64,000 nucleotides of DNA from Elymus sibiricus (Eukaryota > Streptophyta > Magnoliopsida > Poales > Poaceae): the NCBI GenBank assembly GCA_039707655.1, contig CM077676.1, positions 189,840,936-189,904,935 of the forward strand, written 5' to 3'. Both the position numbers and the translations under genes were made by a program. Shown in pieces: positions 25,801 to 39,069 of this stretch. Under the pieces are notes generated by a model. The model did no database searches, was not told the DNA's origin, and saw only the letters and a list, made by a program, of their open reading frames with translations. How positions within the stretch are numbered: position 1 is the stretch's first letter; every line of letters starts with the position of its first letter.

Positions 25801-28800
25801 CGGCGTCCGTCGTCGCTACCGCGACGACGTCCGCCTCGACTCGCGTAACCCTAAGTTAGACAGGGTGGCGGTGGTGTCACGTGCTCGTCTCGGCGTCCGT
25901 CGTCGCTACCGTGACGACGTCCGCCTCGACTCGCGTAACCATAAGATAGACAGGGTGGCAGTGGTGCCACGTGCTCGTCACGGCGTCCGTCGTCGCTACC
26001 GCGACGAAGTCCGCGTCGACTCGCGTAACCCTAAGATAGACAGGGTGGCCGTGGTGTCACGTGCTCGTCACGGCGTCCGTCGTCGCTACCGCGACGACGT
26101 CCGCCTCGACTCGCGTAGCCCTAAGTTAGACAGGGTGGCAGTGGTGTCACGTGCTCGTCTCGGCGTCCGTCGTCGCTACCGCGACGACGACCGCCTCGAC
26201 TCGCGTAACCCTAAGACAGGGTGGCAGTGGTGTCACATGCTCGTCTCAGCGTCCGTCGTCGCTACCGCGACGACGTCCGCCTCGACTCGCGTAGCCCTAA
26301 GTTAGACTGGGTGGCAGTGGTGTCACGTGCTCGTCTCGGCATCCGTCGTCGCTACCGCGAAGACGTCCGCCTCGACTCGCGTCACCCTAAGTTAGACAGG
26401 GTGGCAGTGGTGTCACGTGCTCGTCTCGACGTCCGCCTCGACTCGCGTAACCCTAAGTTAGACAGGGTGGCGGTGGTGTCACGTGCTCGTCTCGGCGTCC
26501 GTCGTCGCTACCGCGACGACGTCCGCCTCGACTCGCGTAACCCTAAGTTAGACAGGGTGGCGGTGGTGTCACGTGCTCGTCTCGGCGTCCGTCGTCGCTA
26601 CCGTGACGACGTCCGCCTCGACTCGCGTAACCCTAAGATAGACAGGGTGGCAGTGGTGCCACGTGCTCGTCACCGCGTCCGTCGTCGCTACCGCGACGAC
26701 GTCCGCCTCGACTCGCGTAACCCTAAGATAGACAGGGTGGCCGTGGTGTCACGTGCTCGTCACGGCGTCCGTCGTCGCTACCGCGACGACGTCCGCCTCG
26801 ACTCGCGTAGCCCTAAGTTAGACAGGGTGGCAGTGGTGTCACGTGCTCGTCTCGGCGTCCGTCGTCGCTACCGCGACGACGACCGCCTCGACTCGCGTAA
26901 CCCTAAGACAGCGTGGCAGTGGTGTCACATGCTAGTCTCAGCGTCCGTCGTCGCTACCGCGACGACGTCCGCCTCGACTCGCGTAGCCCTAAGTTAGACT
27001 GGGTGGCAGTGGTGTCACGTGCTCGTCTCGGCATCCGTCGTCGCTACCGCGAAGACGTCCGCCTCGACTCGCGTCACCCTAAGTTAGACAGGGTGGCAGT
27101 GGTGTCACGTGCTCGTCTCGACGTCCGCCTCGACTCGCGTAACCCTAAGTTAGACAGGGTGGCGGTGGTGTCACGTGCTCGTCTCGGTGTCCGTCGTCGC
27201 TACCGCGACGACGTCCGCTTCGACTCGCTTAACCCTAAGTTAGACAGGGTGGCGGTGGTGTCACGTGCTCGTCTCGGCGTCCGTCGTCGCTACCGCGACG
27301 ACGTCCGCCTCGACTCGCGTAACCCTAAGTTAGACAGGGTGGCGGTGGTGTCACGTGCTCGTCTCGGCGTCCGTCGTCGCTACCGTGACGACGTCCGCCT
27401 CGACTCGCGTAACCCTAAGATAGACAGGGTGGCAGTGGTGCCACGTGCTCGTCACGTCGTCCGTCGTCGCTAACGCGACGACGTCCGCCTCGACTCGCGT
27501 AACCCTAAGATAGACAGGGTGGCCGTGGTGTCACGTGCTCGTCACGGCGTCCGTCATCGCTACCGCGACGACGTCCGCCTCGACTCGCGTAGCCCTAAGT
27601 TAGAGAGGGTGGCAGTGGTGTCACGTGCTCGTCTCGGCGTCCGTCGTCGCTACCGCGACGACGACCGCCTTGACTCGCGTAATCCTAAGACAGCGTGGCA
27701 GTGGTGTCACATGCTCGTCTCAGCGTCCGTCGTCGCTACCGCGACGACGTCCGCCTCGACTCGCGTAGCCCTAAGTTAGACTGGGTGGCAGTGGTGTCAC
27801 GTGCTCGTCTCGGCATCCGTCGTCGCTACCGCGAAGACGTCCGCCTCGACTCGCGTCACCCTAAGTTAGACAGGGTGGCAGTGGTGTCACGTGCTCGTCT
27901 CGACGTCCGCCTCGACTCGCGTAACCCTAAGTTAGACAGGGTGGCGGTGGTGTCACGTGCTCGTCTCGGTGTCCGTCGTCGCTACCGCGACGACGTCCGC
28001 TTCGACTCGCTTAACCCTAAGTTAGACAGGGTGGCGGTGGTGTCACGTGCTCGTCTCGGCGTCCGTCGTCGCTACCGCGACGACGTCCGCCTCGACTCGC
28101 GTAACCCTAAGTTAGACAGGGTGGCGGTGGTGTCACGTGCTCGTCTCGGCGTCCGTCGTCGCTACCGCGACGACGTCCGCCTCGACTCGCGTAGCCCTAA
28201 GTTAGACAGGGTGGCAGTGGTGTCACGTGCTCGTCTCGGCGTCCGTCGTCGCTACCGCGACGATGTCCGCCTCGACTCGCGTGGCCCTAAGTTAGACAGG
28301 GTGGCAGTGGTGTCACGTGCTCGTCTCGGCGTCCGTCGTAACTACCGCGACGACGACCGCCTCGACTCGCGTAACCCTAAGACAGCGTGGCAGTGGTGTC
28401 ACATGCTCGTCTCAGCGTCCGTCGTCACTACCGCGACGACGTCCGCCTCGACTCGCGTAGCCCTAAGTTAGACTGGGTGGCAGTGGTGTCACGTGCTCGT
28501 CTCGGCATCCGTCGTCGCTACCGCGAAGACGTCCGCCTCGACTCGCGTCACCCTAAGTTAGACAGGGTGGCAGTGGTGTCGCGTGCTCGTCTCGACGTCC
28601 GCCTCAACTCGCGTAACCCTAAGTTAGACAGGGTGGCGGTGGTGTCACGTGCTCGTCTCGGCGTCCGTCGTCGCTACCGCGACGACGTCCGCTTCGACTC
28701 GCTTAACCCTAAGTTAGACAGGGTGGCGGTGGTGTCACGTGCTCGTCTCGGCGTCCGTCGTCGCTACCGCGACGACGTCCGCCTCGACTCGCGTAACCCT

Positions 28801-29168
28801 AAGTTAGACAGGGTGGCGGTGGTGTCACGTGCTCGTCTCGGCGTCCGTCGTCGCTACCGTGACGACGTCCGCCTCGACTCGCGTAACCATAAGATAGACA
28901 GGGTGGCAGTGGTGCCACGTGCTCGTCACGGCGTCCGTCGTCGCTACCGCGACGAAGTCCGCCTCGACTCGCGTAACCCTAAGATAGACAGGGTGGCCGT
29001 GGTGTCACGTGCTCGTCACGGCGTCCGTCGTCGCTACCGCGACGACGTCCGCCTCGACTCGCGTAGCCCTAAGTTAGACAGGGTGGCAGTGGTGTCACGT
29101 GCTCGTCTCGGCGTCCGTCGTCGCTACCGCGACGACGACCGCCTCGACTCGCGTAACCCTAAGACAGG

Positions 29169-29950
29169 GTGGCAGTGGTGTCACATGCTCGTCTCAGCGT
29201 CCGTCGTCGCTACCGCGACGACGTCCGCCTCGACTCGCGTAGCCCTAAGTTAGACTGGGTGGCAGTGGTGTCACGTGCTCGTCTCGGCATCCGTCGTCGC
29301 TACCGCGAAGACGTCCGCCTCGACTCGCGTCACCCTAAGTTAGACAGGGTGGCAGTGGTGTCACGTGCTCGTCTCGACGTCCGCCTCGACTCGCGTAACC
29401 CTAAGTTAGACAGGGTGGCGCTGGTGTCACGTGCTCGTCTCGGCGTCCGTCGTCGCTACCGCGACGACGTCCGCTTCGACTCGCTTAACCCTAAGTTAGA
29501 CAGGGTGGCGGTGGTGTCACGTGCTCGTCTCGGCGTCCGTCGTCGCTACCGCGACGACGTCCGCCTCGACTCGCGTAACCCTAAGTTAGACAGGGTGGCG
29601 GTGGTGTCACGTGCTCGTCTCGGCGTCCGTCGTCGCTACCGTGACGACGTCCGCCTCGACTCGCGTAACCCTAAGATAGACAGGGTGGCAGTGGTGCCAC
29701 GTGCTCGTCACCGCGTCCGTCGTCGCTACCGCGACGACGTCCGCCTCGACTCGCGTAACCCTAAGATAGACAGGGTGGCCGTGGTGTCACGTGCTCGTCA
29801 CGGCGTCCGTCGTCGCTACCGCGACGACGTCCGCCTCGACTCACGTAGCCCTAAGTTAGACAGGGTGGCAGTGGTGTCACGTGCTCGTCTCGGCGTCCGT
29901 CGTCGCTACCGCGACGACGACCGCCTCGACTCGCTTAACCCTAAGACAGC
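29169..29950. repeat. Representative copy of the 782-bp nonamer higher-order repeat
   Basis: One unit of the dominant HOR of 8-48.5 kb. Monomer order by the words each would encode: 1 SHARLS...SRSPKLDW; 2 ARLGIRRRYRED...RHPKLDR; 3 ARLDVRLDSRNPKLDR (66 bp, hairpin deleted); 4 VRFDSLNPKLDR; 5 RNPKLDR; 6 RNPKIDR; 7 PRARH...NPKIDR; 8 SRARHG...SRSPKLDR; 9 DDDRLDS ending in an 86-bp monomer that lacks 4 bp (TTAG). The sum 7 x 90 + 66 + 86 is 782. Neighbouring units measure 602, 692, 782, 872, 1,208, 1,298, 1,387 and 1,658 bp, so units gain and lose whole monomers. Confidence 0.92.
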
Positions 29951-32900
29951 GTGGCAGTGGTGTCACATGCTAGTCTCAGCGTCCGTCGTCGCTACCGCGA
30001 CGACGTCCGCCTCGACTCGCGTAGCCCTAAGTTAGACTGGGTGGCAGTGGTGTCACGTGCTCGTCTCGGCATCCGTCGTCGCTACCGCGAAGACGTCCGC
30101 CTCGACTCGCGTCACCCTAAGTTAGAAAGGGTGGCAGTGGTGTCACGTGCTCGTCTCGACGTCCGCCTCGACTCGCGTAACCCTAAGTTAGACAGGGTGG
30201 CGGTGGTGTCACGTGCTCGTCTCGGTGTCCGTCGTCGCTACCGCGACGACGTCCGCTTCGACTCGCTTAAACCTAAGTTAGACAGGGTGGTGGTGGTGTC
30301 ACGTGCTCGTCTCGGCGTCCGTCGTCGCTACCGCGACGACGTCCGCCTCGACTCGCGTAACCCTAAGTTAGACCGGGTGGCGGTGGTGTCACGTGCTCGT
30401 CTCGGCGTCCGTCGTCGCTACCGTGACGACGTCCGCCTCGACTCGCGTAACCCTAAGATAGACAGGGTGGCAGTGGTGCCACGTGCTCGTCACGTCGTCC
30501 GTCGTCGCTAACGCGACGACGTCCGCCTCGACTCGCGTAACCCTAAGATAGACAGGGTGGCCGTGGTGTCACGTGCTCGTCACGGCGTCCGTCATCGCTA
30601 CCGCGACGACGTCCGCCTCGACTCGCGTAGCCCTAAGTTAGACAGGGTGGCAGTGGTGTCACGTGCTCGTCTCGGCGTCCGTCGTCGCTACCGCGACGAC
30701 GACCGCCTTGACTCGCGTAATCCTAAGACAGCGTGGCAGTGGTGTCACATGCTCGTCTCAGCGTCCGTCGTCGCTACCGCGACGACGTCCGCCTCGACTC
30801 GCGTAGCCCTAAGTTAGACTGGGTGGCAGTGGTGTCACGTGCTCGTCTCGGCATCCGTCGTCGCTACCGCGAAGACGTCCGCCTCGACTAGTGTCACCCT
30901 AAGTTAGACAGGGTGGCAGTGGTGTCACGTGCTCGTCTCGACGTCCGCCTCGACTCGCGTAACCCTAAGTTAGACAGGGTGGCGGTGGTGTCACGTGCTT
31001 TTCTCGGCGTCCGTCGTCGCTACCGCGACGACGTCCGCTTCGACTCGCTTAACCCTAAGTTAGACAGGGTGGCGGTGGTGTCACGTGCTCGTCTCGGCGT
31101 CCTTCGTCGCTACCGCGACGACGTCCGCCTCGACTCGCGTAACCCTAAGTTAGACAGGGTGGCGGTGGTGTCACATGCTCGTCTCGGCGTGCGTCGTCGC
31201 TACCGTGACGACGTCCGCCTCAACTCGCGTAACCCTCAGATAGACAGGGTGGCAGTGTTGCCACGTGCTCGTCACGGCGTCCGTCGTCGCTACCGCGACG
31301 ACGTCCGCCTCGACTCGCGTAGCCCTAAGTTAGACAGGGTGGCAGTGGTGTCATGTGCTCGTCTCGGCGTCCGTCGTCTCTACCGCGAAGACGTCCGCCT
31401 CGACTCGCGTAGCCCTAAGTTAGACAGGGTGGCAGTGGTGTCACGTGCTCGTCTCGGCGTCCGTCGTCACTACCGCGACGACGACCGCCTCGACTCGCGT
31501 AACCCTAAGACAGCGTGGCAGTGGTGTCACATGCTCGTCTAAGCGTCCGTCGTCGCTACCGCGACGACGTCCGCCTCGACTCGCGTAGCCCTAAGTTAGA
31601 CTGGGTGGCAGTGGTGTCACGTGCTCGTCTCGGCATCCGTCGTCGCTACCGCGAAGACGTCCGCCTCGACTCGCGTCACCCTAAGTTAGACAGGGTGGCA
31701 GTGGTGTCACGTGCTCGTCTCGACGTCCGCCTCAACTCGCGTAACCCTAAGTTAGACAGGGTGGCGGTGGTGTCACGTGCTCGTCTCGGCGTCCGTCGTC
31801 GCTACCACGACGACGTCCGCGTCGACTCGCTTAACCCTAAGTTAGACAGGGTGGCGGTGGTGTCACGTGCTCGTCTCGGCGTCCGTCGTCGCTACCGCGA
31901 CGACGTCCGCCTCGACTCGCGTAACCCTAAGTTAGACAGGGTGGCGGTGGTGTCACGTGCTCGTCTCGCCGTCCGTCGTCGCTACCGTGACGACGTCCGC
32001 CTCGACTCGCGTAACCCTAAGATAGACAGGGTGGCAGTGCTGCCACGTGCTCGTCACGGCGTCCGTCGTCGCTACCGCGACGACGTCCGCCTCGACTCGC
32101 GTAACCCAAAGATAGACAGGGTGGCCGTGGTGTCACGTGCTCGTCACGGCGTCCGTCGTCGCTACCGCGACGACGTCCGCCTCGACTCGCGTAGCCCTAA
32201 GTTAGACAGGGTGGCAGTGGTGTCACGTGCTCGTCTCGGCGTCCGTCGTCGCTACCGTGACGACGACCGCCTCGACTCGCGTAACCCTAAGACAGCGTGG
32301 CAGTGGTGTCACATGCTCGTCTCAGCGTCCGTCGTCGCTACCGCGACGACGTCCGCCTCGACTCGCGTAGCCCTAAGTTAGACTGGGTGGCAGTGGTGTC
32401 ACGTGCTCGTCTCGGCATCCGTCGTCGCTACCGCGAAGACGTCCGCCTCGACTCGCGTCACCCTAAGTTAGACAGGGTGGCAGTGGTGTCACGTGCTCGT
32501 CTCGACGTCCGCCTCAACTCGCGTAACCCTAAGTTAGACAGGGTGGCGGTGGTGTCACGTGCTCGTCTCGGCGTCCGTCGTCGCTACCGCGACGACGTCC
32601 GCCTCGACTCGCTTAACCCTAAGTTAGACAGGGTGGCGGTGGTGTCACGTGCTCGTCTCGGCGTCCGTCGTCGCTACCGCGACGACGTCCGCCTCGACTC
32701 GCGTAACCCTAAGTTAGACAGGGTGGCGGTGGTGTCACGTGCTCGTCTCGGCGTCCGTCGTCGCTACCGTGACGACGTCCGCCTCGACTCGCGTAACCCT
32801 AAGATAGACAGGGTGGCAGTGCTGCCACGTGTTCGTCACGGCGTCCGTCGTCGCTACCGCGACGACGTCCGCCTCGACTCGCGTAACCCTAAGATAGACA

Positions 32901-35900
32901 GGGTGGCCGTGGTGTCACGTGCTCGTCACGGCGTCCGTCGTCGCTACCGCGACGACGTCCGCCTCGACTCGCGTAGCCCTAAGTTAGACTGGGTGGCAGT
33001 GGTGTCACGTGCTCGTCTCGGCATCCGTCGTCGCTACCGCGAAGACGTCCGCCTCGACTCGCGTCACCCTAAGTTAGACAGGGTGGCAGTGGTGTCACGT
33101 GCTCGTCTCGACGTCCGCCTCGACTCGCGTAACCCTAAGTTAGACAGGGTGGCGGTGGTGTCACGTGCTCGTCTCGGCGTCCGTCGTCGCTACCGCGACG
33201 ACGTCCGCCTCGACTCGTGTAACCCTAAGTTAGACAGGGTGGCGGTGGTGTCACGTGTTCGTCTCGGCGTCCGTCGTCGCTACCGTGACGACGTCCGCCT
33301 CGACTCGCGTAACCCTAAGATAGACAGGGTGGCAGTGGTGCCACGTGCTCGTCACCGTGTCCGTCGTCGCTACCGCGACGACGTCCGCCTCGACTCGCGT
33401 AACCCTAAGATAGACAGGGTGGCCGTGGTGTCACGTGCTCGTCACGGCGTCCGTCGTCGCTACCGCGACGACGTCCGCCTCGACTCGCGTAGCCCTAAGT
33501 TAGACAGGGTGGCAGTGGTGTCACGTGCTCGTCTCAGCGTCCGTCGTCGCTACCGCGACGACGACCGCCTCGACTCGCGTAACCCTAGGACAGCGTGGCA
33601 GTGGTGTCACATGCTAGTCTCAGCGTCCGTCGTCGCTACCGCGACGACGTCCGCCTCGACTCGCGTAGCCCTAAGTTAGACTGGGTGGCAGTGGTGTCAC
33701 GTGCTCGTCTCGGCATCCGTCGTCGCTACCGCGAAGACGTCCGCCTCGACTCGCGTCACCCTAAGTTAGACAGGGTGGCAGTGGTGTCACGTGCTCGTCT
33801 CGACGTCCGCCTCGACTCGCGTAACCCTAAGTTAGACAGCGTGGCGGTGGTGTCACGTGCTCGTCTCGGCGTCCGTCGTCGCTACCGCGACGACGTCCGC
33901 TTCGACTCACTTAACCCTAAGTTAGACAGGGTGGCGGTGGTGTCACGTGCTCGTCTCGGCGTCCGTCGTCGCTACCGCGACGACGTCCGCCTCGACTCGC
34001 GTAACCCTAAGTTAGACAGGGTGGCGGTGGTGTCACGTGCTCGTCTCGGCGTCCGTCGTCGCTACCGTGACGACGTCCGCCTCGACTCGCGTAACCCTAA
34101 GATAGACAGGGTGGCAGTGGTGTCACATGCTCGTCTCAGCGTCCGTCGTCGCTACCGCGACGACGTCCGCCTCGACTCGCGTAGCCCTAAGTTAGACTGG
34201 GTGGCAGTGGTGTCACGTGCTCGTCTCGGCATCCATCGTCGCTACCGCGAAGACGTCCGCCTCGACTCGCGTCACCCTAAGTTAGACAGGGTGGCAGTGG
34301 TGTCACGTGCTCGTCTCGACGTCCGCCTCGACTCGCGTAACCCTAAGTTAGACAGGGTGGCGGTGGTGTCACGTGCTCGTCTCGGTGTCCGTCGTCGCTA
34401 CCGCGACGACGTCCGCTTCGACTCGCTTAACCCTAAGTTAGACAGGGTGGCGGTGGTGTCACGTGCTCGTCTCGGCGTCCGTCGTCGCTACCGCGACGAC
34501 GTCCGCCTCGACTCGCGTAACCCTAAGTTAGACAGGGTGGCGGTGGTGTCACGTGCTCGTCTCGGCGTCCGTCGTCGCTACCGCGACGACGTCCGCCTCG
34601 ACTCGCGTAGCCCTAAGTTAGACAGGGTGGCAGTGGTGTCACGTGCTCGTCTCGGCGTCCGTCGTCGCTACCGCGACGACGTCCGCCTCGACTCGCGTGG
34701 CCCTAAGTTAGACAGGGTGGCAGTGGTGTCACGTGCTCGTCTCGGCGTCCGTCGTAACTACCGCGACGACGACCGCCTCGACTCGCGTAACCCTAAGACA
34801 GCGTGGCAGTGGTGTCACATGCTCGTCTCAGCGTCCGTCGTCACTACCGCGACGACGTCCGCCTCGACTCGCGTAGCCCTAAGTTAGACTGGGTGGCAGT
34901 GGTGTCACGTGCTCGTCTCGGCATCCGTCGTCGCTACCGCGAAGACGTCCGCCTCGACTCGCGTCACCCTAAGTTAGACAGGGTGGCAGTGGTGTCGCGT
35001 GCTCGTCTCGACGTCCGCCTCAACTCGCGTAACCCTAAGTTAGACAGGGTGGCGGTGGTGTCACGTGCTCGTCTCGGCGTCCGTCGTCGCTACCGCGACG
35101 ACGTCCGCTTCGACTCGCTTAACCCTAAGTTAGACAGGGTGGCGGTGGTGTCACGTGCTCGTCTCGGCGTCCGTCGTCGCTACCGCGACGACGTCCGCCT
35201 CGACTCGCGTAACCCTAAGTTAGACAGGGTGGCGGTGGTGTCACGTGCTCGTCTCGGCGTCCGTCGTCGCTACCGTGACGACGTCCGCCTCGACTCGCGT
35301 AACCATAAGATAGACAGGGTGGCAGTGGTGCCACGTGCTCGTCACGGCGTCCGTCGTCGCTACCGCGACGAAGTCCGCCTCGACTCGCGTAACCCTAAGA
35401 TAGACAGGGTGGCCGTGGTGTCACGTGCTCGTCACGGCGTCCGTCGTCGCTACCGCGACGACGTCCGCCTCGACTCGCGTAGCCCTAAGTTAGACAGGGT
35501 GGCAGTGGTGTCACGTGCTCGTCTCGGCGTCCGTCATCGCTACCGTGACGACGACCGCCTCGACTCGCGTAACCCTAAGACAGCGTGGCAGTGGTGTCAC
35601 ATGCTCGTCTCAGCGTCCGTCGTCGCTACCGCGACGACGTCCGCCTCGACTCGCGTAGCCCTAAGTTAGACTGGGTGGCAGTGGTGTCACGTGCTCGTCT
35701 CGACGTCCGCCTCGACTCGCGTAACCCTAAGTTAGACAGGGTGGCGGCGGTGTCACGTGCTCGTCTCGGCGTCCGTCGTCGCTACCGCGACGACGTCCGC
35801 CTCGACTCGTGTAACCCTAAGTTAGACAGGGTGGCGGTGGTGTCACGTGCTCGTCTCGGCGTCCGTCGTCGCTACCGTGACGACGTCCGCCTCGACTCGC

Positions 35901-38086
35901 GTAACCCTAAGATAGACAGGGTGGCAGTGGTGCCACGTGCTCGTCACCGCGTCCGTCGTCGCTACCGCGACGACGTCCGCCTCGACTCGCGTAACCCTAA
36001 GATAGACAGGGTGGCCGTGGTGTCACGTGCTCGTCACGGCGTCCGTCGTCGCTACCGCGACGACGTCCGCCTCGACTCGCGTAGCCCTAAGTTAGACAGG
36101 GTGGCAGTGGTGTCACGTGCTCGTCTCAGCGTCCGTCGTCGCTACCGCGACGACGACCGCCTCGACTCGCGTAACCCTAGGACAGCGTGGCAGTGGTGTC
36201 ACATGCTAGTCTCAGCGTCCGTCGTCGCTACCGCGACGACGTCCGCCTCGACTCGCGTAGCCCTAAGTTAGACTGGGTGGCAGTGGTGTCACGTGCTCGT
36301 CTCGGCATCCGTCGTCGCTACCGCGAAGACGTCCGCCTCGACTCGCGTCACCCTAAGTTAGACAGGGTGGCAGTGGTGTCACGTGCTCGTCTCGACGTCC
36401 GCCTCGACTCGCGTAACCCTAAGTTAGACAGCGTGGCGGTGGTGTCACGTGCTCGTCTCGGCGTCCGTCGTCGCTACCGCGACGACGTCCGCTTCGACTC
36501 GCTTAACCCTAAGTTAGACAGGGTGGCGGTGGTGTCACGTGCTCGTCTCGGCGTCCGTCGTCGCTACCGCGACGACGTCCGCCTCGACTCGCGTAACCCT
36601 AAGTTAGACAGGGTGGCGGTGGTGTCACGTGCTCGTCTCGGCGTCCGTCGTCGCTACCGTGACGACGTCCGCCTCGACTCGCGTAACCCTAAGATAGACA
36701 GGGTGGCAGTGGTGCCACGTGCTCGTCACGTCGTCCGTCGTCGCTAACGCGACGACGTCCGCCTCGACTCGCGTAACCCTAAGATAGACAGGGTGGCCGT
36801 GGTGTCACGTGCTCGTCACGGCGTCCGTCATCGCTACCGCGACGACGTCCGCCTCGACTCGCGTAGCCCTAAGTTAGACAGGGTGGCAGTGGTGTCACGT
36901 GCTCGTCTCGGCGTCCGTTGTCGCTACCGCGACGACGACCGCCTTGACTCGCGTAATCCTAAGACAGCGTGGCAGTGGTGTCACATGCTCGTCTCAGCGT
37001 CCGTCGTCGCTACCGCGACGACGTCCGCCTCGACTCGCGTAGCCCTAAGTTAGACTAGGTGGCAGTGGTGTCACGTGCTCGTCTCGGCATCCGTCGTCGC
37101 TACCGCGAAGACGTCCGCCTCGACTACTGTCACCCTAAGTTAGACAGGGTGGCAGTGGTGTCACGTGCTCGTCTCGACGTCCGCCTCGACTCGCGTAACC
37201 CTAAGTTAGACAGGGTGGCGGTGGTGTCACGTGCTTGTCTCGGCGTCCGTCGTCGCTACCGCGACGACGTCCTCTTCGACTCGCTTAACCCTAAGTTAGA
37301 GAGGGTGGCGGTGGTGTCACGTGCTCGTCTCGGCGTCCGTCGTCGCTACCGCGACGACGTCCGCCTCGACTCGCGTAACCGTAAGTTAGACAGGGTGGCG
37401 GTGGCGTCACATGCTCGTCTCGGCGTGCGTCGTCGCTACCGTGACGACGTCCGCCTCTACTCGCGTAACCCTAAGATAGACAGGGTGGCAGTGGTGCCAC
37501 GTGCTCGTCACGGCGTCCGTCGTCGCTACCGCGACGACGTCCGCTTCGACTCGCGTAGCCCTAAGTTAGACAGGGTGGCAGTGGTGTCACGTGCTCGTCT
37601 CGGCGTCCGTCGTCTCTACCGCGAAGACGTCCGCCTCGACTCGCGTAGCCCTAAGTTAGACAGGGTGGCAGTGGTGTCACGTGCTCGTCTCGGCGTCCGT
37701 CGTCACTACCGCGACGACGACCGCCTCGACTCGCGTAACCCTAAGACAGCGTGGCAGTGGTGTCACATGCTCGTCTAAGCGTCCGTCGTCGCTACCGCGA
37801 CGACGTCCGCCTCGACTCGCGTAGCCCTAAGTTAGACTGGGTGGCAGTGGTGTCACGTGCTCGTCTCGGCATCCGTCGTCGCTACCGCGAAGACGTCCGC
37901 CTCGACTCGCGTCACCCTAAGTTAGACAGGGTGGCAGTGGTGTCACGTGCTCGTCTCGACGTCCGCCTCAACTCGCGTAACCCTAAGTTAGACAGGGTGG
38001 CGGTGGTGTCACGTGCTCGTCTCGGCGTCCGTCGTCGCTACCGCGATGACGTCCGCCTCGACTCGCGTAACCCTAAGTTAGACAGG

Positions 38087-38152
38087 GTGGCGGTGGTGTC
38101 ACGTGCTCGTCTCGGCGTCCACTTGGACTCGCTTAACCCTAAGTTAGACAGG
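38087..38152. repeat. Second type of hairpin-less satellite monomer
   Basis: In this monomer GGCGTCC is followed directly by ACTTGGACTCGCTTAACCC. The 24 bp that carry the inverted repeat and one flank are missing, which leaves a 66-bp monomer. It differs from the common 66-bp monomer (GTCTCGACGTCCGCCTCGAC) at the breakpoint and neighbouring bases and sits at another place in the HOR, so it looks like an independent event. Confidence 0.7.
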
Positions 38153-39069
38153 GTGGCGGTGGTGTCACGTGCTCGTCTCGGCGTCCGTCGTCGCTACCGC
38201 GACGACGTCCGCCTCGACTCGCGTAACCCTAAGTTAGACAGGGTGGCGGTGGTGTCACGTGCTCGTCTCGGCGTCCGTCGTCGCTACCGCGACGACGTCC
38301 GCCTCGACTCGCGTAACCCTAAGATAGACAGGGTGGCAGTGCTGCCACGTGCTCGTCACGGCGTCCGTCGTCGCTACCGCGACGACGTCCGCCTCAACTC
38401 GCGTAACCCTAAGATAGACAGGGTGGCCGTGGTGTCACGTGCTTGTCACGGCGTCCGTCGTCGCTACCGCGACGACGTCCGCCTCGACTCGCGTAGCCCT
38501 AAGTTAGACAGGGTGGCAGTGGTGTCACGTGCTCGTCTCGGCGTCCGTCGTCGCTACCGCGACGACGACCGCCTCGACTCGCGTAACCCTAAGACAGCGT
38601 GGCAGTGGTGTCACATGCTCGTCTCAGCGTCCGTCGTCGCTACCGCGACGACGTCCGCCTCGACTCGCGTAGCCCTAAGTTAGACTGGGTGGCAGTGGTG
38701 TCACGTGCTCGTCTCGGCATCCGTCGTCGCTACCGCGAAGACGTCCGCCTCGACTCGCGTCACCCTAAGTTAGACAGGGTGGCAGTGGTGTCACGTGCTC
38801 GTCTCGACGTCTGCCTCAACTCGCGTAACCCTAAGTTAGACAGGGTGGCGGTGGTGTCACGTGCTCGTCTCGGCGTCCGTCGTCGCTACCGTGACGACGT
38901 CCGCTTCGACTCGCTTAACCCTAAGTTAGACAGGGTGGCGGTGGTGTCACGTGCTCGTCTCGGCGTCCGTCGTCGCTACCGTGACGACGTCCGCCTCGAC
39001 TCGCGTAACCCTAAGATAGACAGGGTGGCAGTGCTGCCACGTGCTCGTCACGGCGTCCGTCGTCGCTAC

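Larger units (their letters stand above)
27695..38680. repeat. Interleaved long-offset block duplications in the 782-bp HOR region
   Basis: Three block matches share private variants. 27,695-29,250 matches 34,111-35,666 at +6,416 (GTGGCCCTAAG and AACCATAAGATAG monomers). About 33,050-34,080 matches 35,690-36,670 at +2,592 (CGTAACCCTAGGACAGC and the CATGCTAGTCTCAGC monomer). About 30,557-32,380 matches 36,793-38,680 at about +6,236 (GTCTAAGCGTCC near 31,540 and 37,776). The blocks interleave, which implies successive unequal exchange or conversion events rather than one tandem amplification. Confidence 0.7.
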
